Shown here piece after piece: positions 6,015 to 10,550 of a stretch of DNA of 10,550 bases (position 1 is its first letter; the number at the start of each line of letters is the position of its first letter). Position numbers and translations under genes: made by a program. The notes under the pieces were generated by a model. It was not told where the DNA came from. It saw only the letters and a program-made list of their open reading frames with translations, and did not search any database. Origin of the DNA: Ettlia oleoabundans (taxonomy: Eukaryota > Chlorophyta > Chlorophyceae > Chlamydomonadales); the NCBI GenBank assembly GCA_019693395.1, contig JAAMXP010005561.1, positions 1 through 10,550 on the forward strand. The letters are read 5' to 3'.

Positions 6015-9000
6015 TCAGAACCAGTGATGGTGGGTGTTGCCGCCTCCGCTGTATAGGTTCCCGCCTGCTGCCTCGGCAGTTGGCTGCGCCTGCAGGTGTG
6101 TCTTCACCGGCGACTGGTGCTGCAGGGAGGGGTCTGTGCCCAGCATGGCTCCCAAGTCCGAAGGCAGCTGCTGCTGCAGGTCTGACCAATCATCCAACCC
6201 GGTACCACCGGGGCTCCCACCTGCCCGTCCGCCGCTGCCGCCATGGCCATCCATCCCCAGCCCAGTGCCGCCAAAACCACCCGCTGCTGGACCCAGGAAA
6301 CTGCCTCCCAACCCAAAGTCCAGCCCGCCGCCACCGCCGCTGCTGCTGCCGCCGTTGCTGCCAAAGGCGGCGGCTACGGCCGGCAGAGCGCCGTGCGGGT
6401 GGTGGTGGAAAGCTGCATAGCCCGGCAGGTCCAGGCCGGCGCCAGCTCCTAGGGCTGTTGTTGCTATTGGCTGTGCCATTGCCGAGGTGCTTCTCAAAGG
6501 CAGGTCACCCAGCGGCCCCGACAAACTGGTGCTGAGGTGTTGGGGTGAGTGCAGGAAGGGCACCGAAGCGAGGAGGCCAGCAGGGGAGGGTCCCGCCGTC
6601 GTCGCCGCCAGCCGTGACTGCTGGGGCGGGCTCAGCAGCAGCGGCGACTGAGGCAGGCTGCCGCCGCTGGCCAGGTGTGTGGGACTCAGCGGCTGTGAGG
6701 GCTGCTGCGGCGGCGTCAGGCTGTGCTGCGGTTCTGACATCTGTTCTGCCCCCAGCCCGGCAGCGGCGGGTGTTGGGCCAAGCGGTGAGAAGAGCTCCGA
6801 CCCAAACAGGCTGCCGCTGTTGGCTGTTGCAAAAGCACTCAGCGGCAGGGCAGGCGCCGGTGCCGGGGCATCAAACCCAGCGGCTGGGCCGGGGGGCATT
6901 AGCTCTGGACCCAGGCTGTGCAGCGCTGGCTCGCTGGCACCCACAGAACCCCCAGGGGGCCCCAATGCTGAGAGCAGCAGCCGGCTGCTGCCTCCAAACA
7001 GGCTGAAGGAGGCTTGCGAGTCGCCTGCCCCTGCCGCCGCTGTGTCTGAGGGGAGTTGTCCCCCTGCGCCCGCACCAGGCTTGACATTTGCCCAAGGCGC
7101 CGGTTTGAGCGGCGGAGGCGGAGCGGCATCCGCAGGCGTTGCAGCCGCCCCGGATCCACTGCGACCAGCGGCTGATGCCGCCCCCGCTGGTGCTGTACCG
7201 CCGGGTCGGCCGCCGGGCTTCACCAGCTGTACGGCACGCTGCGCTGTGCCGCCGCTGGTCTTGGGTGCACCGCTCCCGCCGCCGCCGCCGCCAACGCCGC
7301 CGACGGGTACCACCCGTGTGGCTGTCACCACCACCGGCCCTTCTGGGAAGCCTCCCTTGCCGCCGCTGCTGCTCCCATTGGCGCTGGTTCGAGCTGAGGG
7401 CCCCCCAGCTGTGCTCGTGATCACCGTAGCGTCCGCTGATGGCTTGGCAATGGGGCTCTTGGGGCGCGGCAGGGTGTCGGGGAGCTGCAGCCAGGGGATG
7501 ACGTGAAGCCATGGGGAGAACACAGCAAGGGGTAGAAGCCGCACAGGCAAGGCAGTCACTCTTTAAGGAGAGTACAGCAGGAGGGCTGACCAGGGAAGCG
7601 ACGGGAAGCAAGGCACAATAGGTGGAAGCGCAGCAGTCCTGAGGCAGCTCCTACCTCAAAAGGCGGGTGCGCGAAGCGGCAACGCGTCTTGTATGTGCAT
7701 CGGCCTCGCACCCAGTCCCTGCACCCAGTTGAAGCACAGGGCAGGGGAAAGAGCGGAAGTAAAACTTTTGGGGAAAGGCATGGTGGGGCATAACGGCAGC
7801 ACGCAGGGGGCACGCAGTAGCTGGGCATGACATACTGAGTAGTTGGGGAACCCCAGACAGGCGCACACAGCAGGATGCTCTGGGCCAGCAGCAGGCAACA
7901 GGCGTTACGCAGCGAGGACAGTGCGGCGCGTGTGGCGGGGGAGGTGTGGTGGGAGTGCAAACGCACGGCTAGCATACGCAAGTAGGAAAGCAGAGCTGAC
8001 CATTGAGCCGCGAGAGGAGCTGCGGCTTACAGCACGGCAACAAGCGGGGCAGGAAAGATGCGGAGAACATGTGTATCAGAGCGAGCAGGACGTAGGGGAG
8101 CAGGCAGTACAGATTGCGTACCTGCAGGGCGGTATCTGGCCGCAGACGCATGTGTCCCACAGGCGGTTGGTCTCCCCGCAGAAGCAGCGCCAGTCGCCGT
8201 AGTAGCTGACCACCCGCATCTCGTACTTGTGCTGTGCCTGCTGTGCTGAGCTGGTGTTGGGGGTGGCTGTAGTAGCTGCCGCTTCTGTCGGTTTGGCGGC
8301 AGGCGAGGGAGGGGGCGGAGCCGCGGGTGCGGCGGCCGGCTTCGTGGCGGGGGACTTGTTGCCTGGGGGTGGCGGCGGTGGCGGTGAGGCGGGTGTGCGG
8401 CCACTGCCGCCGCGCACTGCCGCCACTGCTACAGTAATCACCCTGCCGCCGCTGCTGGCTGCGGCGGCTGCTCCGGCCGCTTTGACTTTGCCAGGAGTGC
8501 CTGGTGCAGACTTGCTGCCGCTGCTGCTGGCGCCTGCCGCTTTGGGCGACTTTGACCCCGATCCCTGCGCCGCTGCGTCGCTGCCGCTGCCGCCTTTTGC
8601 CTTGCCACCAACACCGCCGGCCGCTGCTGCTCCACCTGATGCTGTAAGGGTGGCTGCAATGGCGCTGGTTCCTTTGCCAGCCGCTTTTCCGCCTGCGGCA
8701 CCTCCCGCCCCCGCCGCCGCCGCGTGCTGCTGTTGGTGCAGCTGCTGCCAGTCCTGCTGCTGCTGCAGCTCCCGAAGCGACGCTTCCTCAGCTAATCTGC
8801 AGCATGCACCCGCCCACACAAGTGCATGGCTTTGTTTTTAACTGAAGGACCTACATGACCTGCTTGGGCACAAGAACCAATCTGACTGGTCCCGGATGCG
8901 CTGAGAACACCGCTTCTCACACGATAGCTGCGCTGCTCCTTAGATGTTGATGAATATCCGCTCAAAGTGCTGCACCCCAGACCACAAGCTATACTGCCGC

Positions 9001-10550
9001 TTGTTTAGCTGCATTTGCTTATCGAGCAGCAGTGCCACCTGCACAGCTGTACCGCGCCCACCTCAGCATCTCCGCCTCCTTGCGCTGCCTCTCCGCCTCC
9101 AGCTCCCGCCGCCGCCGCTCCAGCGCCGCCTCGTACTCCAGCTCAGCCCTGCGGTACAGCCCGAGAGGAGGCGGTACACTACAGTTTGGGTGTGCAATAC
9201 ATGAGGCAGTACAGGTAGTCCAGGGGGCGGTGCAGATAGGTTAGGGATGGGGGAGGGGTGTCAGGACATGGGTGGGACAGACAGCACAGGTGTGGGAGGA
9301 GCAGAGAGGCAATGTGAGCCTTTCCTCAAGCTCAGCCCTGCAGTCACAGGTTGTGAGGCAAACAACACCAAAGGTGGTATACCCTTGGGGAGGGACAGCA
9401 CAGTGGTAGAGAGGGGAAGAGAGGCGCTACTGTGTGCAGCAGTGTGCTGCCCACAGCAACAGGCTGGCATGGAGTGGCAGTGCGGCACAGCAAACTCAAG
9501 GCAAACCGGCGCGGTGCAGGGGCAGCCATCTTGATATGGCAGTACAGCAGTACCATGAGCGGTACCATCTGCAGTACCTGAGCTCCGGTGCCAAGTGGTC
9601 CAAGTTGCTCGCCATCTGCTTTCCAGCTGCCCCTGCATCCGGGCCCGCCGCCGAGTCGCCCTCATTGGCGCTGCTGCTGCCACTCTCTCCACTGCCCTGC
9701 TTGGAGTCACGCCTGCCGGGCTTTGCCACCTCTGCTGTGCCTGCCTTCTTTGCTGCCGCTGCTCCTTCTGCCCCTGGTGCGCTGGAAGTCTGCTCCTCCT
9801 CTGCCTCCTCCTCTTCCTCTGCCGCCCGGCCTCCCTTCTTCTTTTTCTTCTTTCCCTTCTTGCCCTCGGCAGCCTGCAGAACAAGGTGCAAGACAATGAA
9901 CGGCAGGCACGGCGCTAGTGCATTGATTGTGACGGTAAACCCCACAGTCACCTGCCAGTTGAATGCTCGGATCACTTAGGAAATTTATTTGACTAACGTG
10001 CAACTGAGATCTAGTACTAACCCATACCGGGCGGTTCTTGCTACTAAAGCTTTTCCTTAGCTCCAGCCAACCTGCCCTCTTTCCAACACGTGCCAAATCA
10101 CCTTCTTGGCAGCTTCCTCCAGGTCCAGCTCACGCAGCAGGTCCAGCGTGGCAGCCTCCCGCGCCGCCACCGCCGCCTCCTCCAGCTGCAGTCAGCACCC
10201 ACCCAGGGAGATGAGCAGGCACAAGGAGGCTTGAGGAAGGTTGAGAGGAAAAAGTCATACTATAGTTGCTCAGGCATGCAGTATCTGGAAGAAAGGCATG
10301 CTGAAGCAGCAGCTGCAGGGAGAGGAGGGGGCACTGCCGGCATCAACGAGGTGACGTGTGGGGATTGGGAGCAACAGGTTTGCAGATGCACAGCTGCCAA
10401 TTCTGTTAGTCTTCGTCAAAAAAATGTGTGACTATATCCTCGTCAACTCGGTACAAGGTATGTTCCAACCCATCAAGGAAAGTCCTGCCTCACCTGTATG
10501 CGTATGACCTCCAGGGCCGCCTGTTCCACCACTGAGCTGGCATCGCTGCA
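6015..10550 (-). CDS. Large low-complexity protein with fused RanBP2-like and CCCH zinc fingers (5' partial)
   Basis: Exons in transcript order are 10494-10550 (may truly begin at 10545), 10102-10185, 9578-9873, 9062-9148, 8122-8796, 7655-7718 and 6015-7484 (stop TGA 6015-6017). All introns are GT-AG and every phase fits, giving 910 residues in the window. Residues 1-47 and 147-199 are charged, Glu/Arg/Leu-rich helices, probably coiled coil (LLRELDLEEAAKK; RRRRELEAERQRKEAEMLR), passing into a Gln-rich run. Residues 52-74 are a Lys block (possible nuclear signal) followed by a Glu block. Residues 200-370 are Ala/Gly/Ser/Pro-rich with a seven-proline run. Residues 375-417 hold the zinc fingers. 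Residues 422-910 are disordered Gly/Pro/Ser/Ala/Gln-rich sequence with scattered LFG/FG motifs, ending HHHWF. CCCH and RanBP2 fingers commonly bind single-stranded RNA, so an RNA-binding or RNP-granule role is inferred. No named orthologue is recognised. Confidence 0.75.
7268..7305 (-). repeat. GGC/GGT trinucleotide run coding poly-Gly
   Basis: On the minus strand a run of GGC and related codons encodes GGVGGGGGGSG within the disordered C-terminal half of the zinc-finger protein. It is a coding microsatellite likely to vary in length between strains. The frame stays open across it. Confidence 0.7.
7655..8198 (-). other. Coding block of the fused RanBP2-like/CCCH finger (split by one intron)
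   Basis: Two exon parts (8122-8198 and 7655-7718) join inside an Arg codon right after the first CCCH cysteine. The first finger has Trp377, Cys379, Cys381, Asn385, Cys391 and Cys393 in the W-x-C-x-C-x3-N-x5-C-x-C order. That is a RanBP2-like layout, but one residue shorter at three points than the textbook W-x-C-x2-C-x3-N-x6-C-x2-C. GQIPP then links to the CCCH finger: Cys399-x7-Cys407-x5-Cys413-x3-His417. Eight potential zinc ligands fall within 39 residues. Confidence 0.75.
8703..8780 (-). repeat. CAG/GCG trinucleotide runs coding poly-Gln and poly-Ala
   Basis: The minus strand reads repeated CAG codons (Gln-rich LQQQQDWQQLHQQQH) followed by GCG/GCA codons (AAAAGAGG). They lie directly after the charged helical segment and at the start of the low-complexity region. 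The reading frame is uninterrupted. Trinucleotide purity is moderate, with Asp, Trp, Leu and His codons interrupting. Confidence 0.7.

Noticed and set aside
5759..6535. Plus-strand open frame of 258 codons
   Set aside because: It runs through the 3' UTR and then antisense to the zinc-finger exon. No conserved motif is visible, and its composition changes abruptly at the exon boundary.
6679..7506. Plus-strand open frame of 275 codons, Pro/Ala/Gly-rich
   Set aside because: It is the antisense shadow of the GC-rich terminal exon of the minus-strand zinc-finger gene. It has no recognisable domain or splice context of its own, while the minus-strand frame joins in phase to the CCCH exon.
8227..8841. 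Plus-strand open frame of 204 codons with hydrophobic Leu/Ala/Val runs
   Set aside because: It is antisense to the Ala/Gly-rich exon 8122-8796. The apparent membrane-like composition is the complement of Gly/Ser/Ala codons.
10090..10431. Plus-strand open frame of 113 codons
   Set aside because: It is antisense to exon 10102-10185 and an intron. The opposite strand reads a regular charged helix with matching splice sites.
1..10550. Mobile elements, CRISPR arrays, tRNA or rRNA genes, viral insertions
   Set aside because: I looked for long direct or inverted terminal repeats, spaced identical repeats, cloverleaf-like stretches and transposase or reverse transcriptase motifs on both strands and saw none. 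Only short microsatellites and a two-copy tandem repeat were found.

Overview
The window looks like nuclear DNA of a green alga (Chlorophyta, probably a core chlorophyte). It is GC-rich. Its genes are split into short exons by spliceosomal introns of roughly 140-430 bases. Two plus-strand genes end in the TGTAA polyadenylation signal typical of green algae. The proteins include a plastid-type pyruvate kinase C-terminus and a plant/algal gamma-carbonic-anhydrase-like subunit of mitochondrial complex I, and they carry the Ala/Gly/Gln/Pro-rich low-complexity stretches common in these genomes. The exact clade is inference. There is no sign of operons, bacterial mobile elements, CRISPR or tRNA/rRNA genes.

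I rebuilt four genes by hand from splice sites, reading phase and family conservation. (1) 1-738, + strand: the last three exons of a plastid-type pyruvate kinase; the rest lies left of the window. TGTAA is at 966-970. (2) 1118-2895, - strand: a complete five-exon, 232-residue protein of unknown function, with an N-terminal ubiquitin/PB1-like fold (inferred), a variable linker, an Arg cluster and a C-terminal membrane anchor. (3) 3269-5468, + strand: a complete seven-exon, 268-residue gamma-carbonic-anhydrase-like protein (gammaCAL) of the mitochondrial complex I carbonic anhydrase domain. Two of its six introns use GC-AG splice sites. TGTAA is at 5677-5681. (4) 6015-10550, - strand: the last seven exons (910 residues) of a large low-complexity protein. 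Its core is a RanBP2-like finger directly abutting a CCCH finger. The 5' end lies beyond the right edge.

The genes alternate in strand. Genes 1 and 2 are tail to tail, genes 2 and 3 are head to head over a 373-base shared promoter interval, and genes 3 and 4 are tail to tail. The head-to-head pair is the only arrangement that suggests co-expression. No shared pathway among all four genes is visible.

The best candidates for something not well described are the fused RanBP2-like/CCCH finger and the small tail-anchored protein paired with gammaCAL. All splice models are read from sequence alone and need transcript support.
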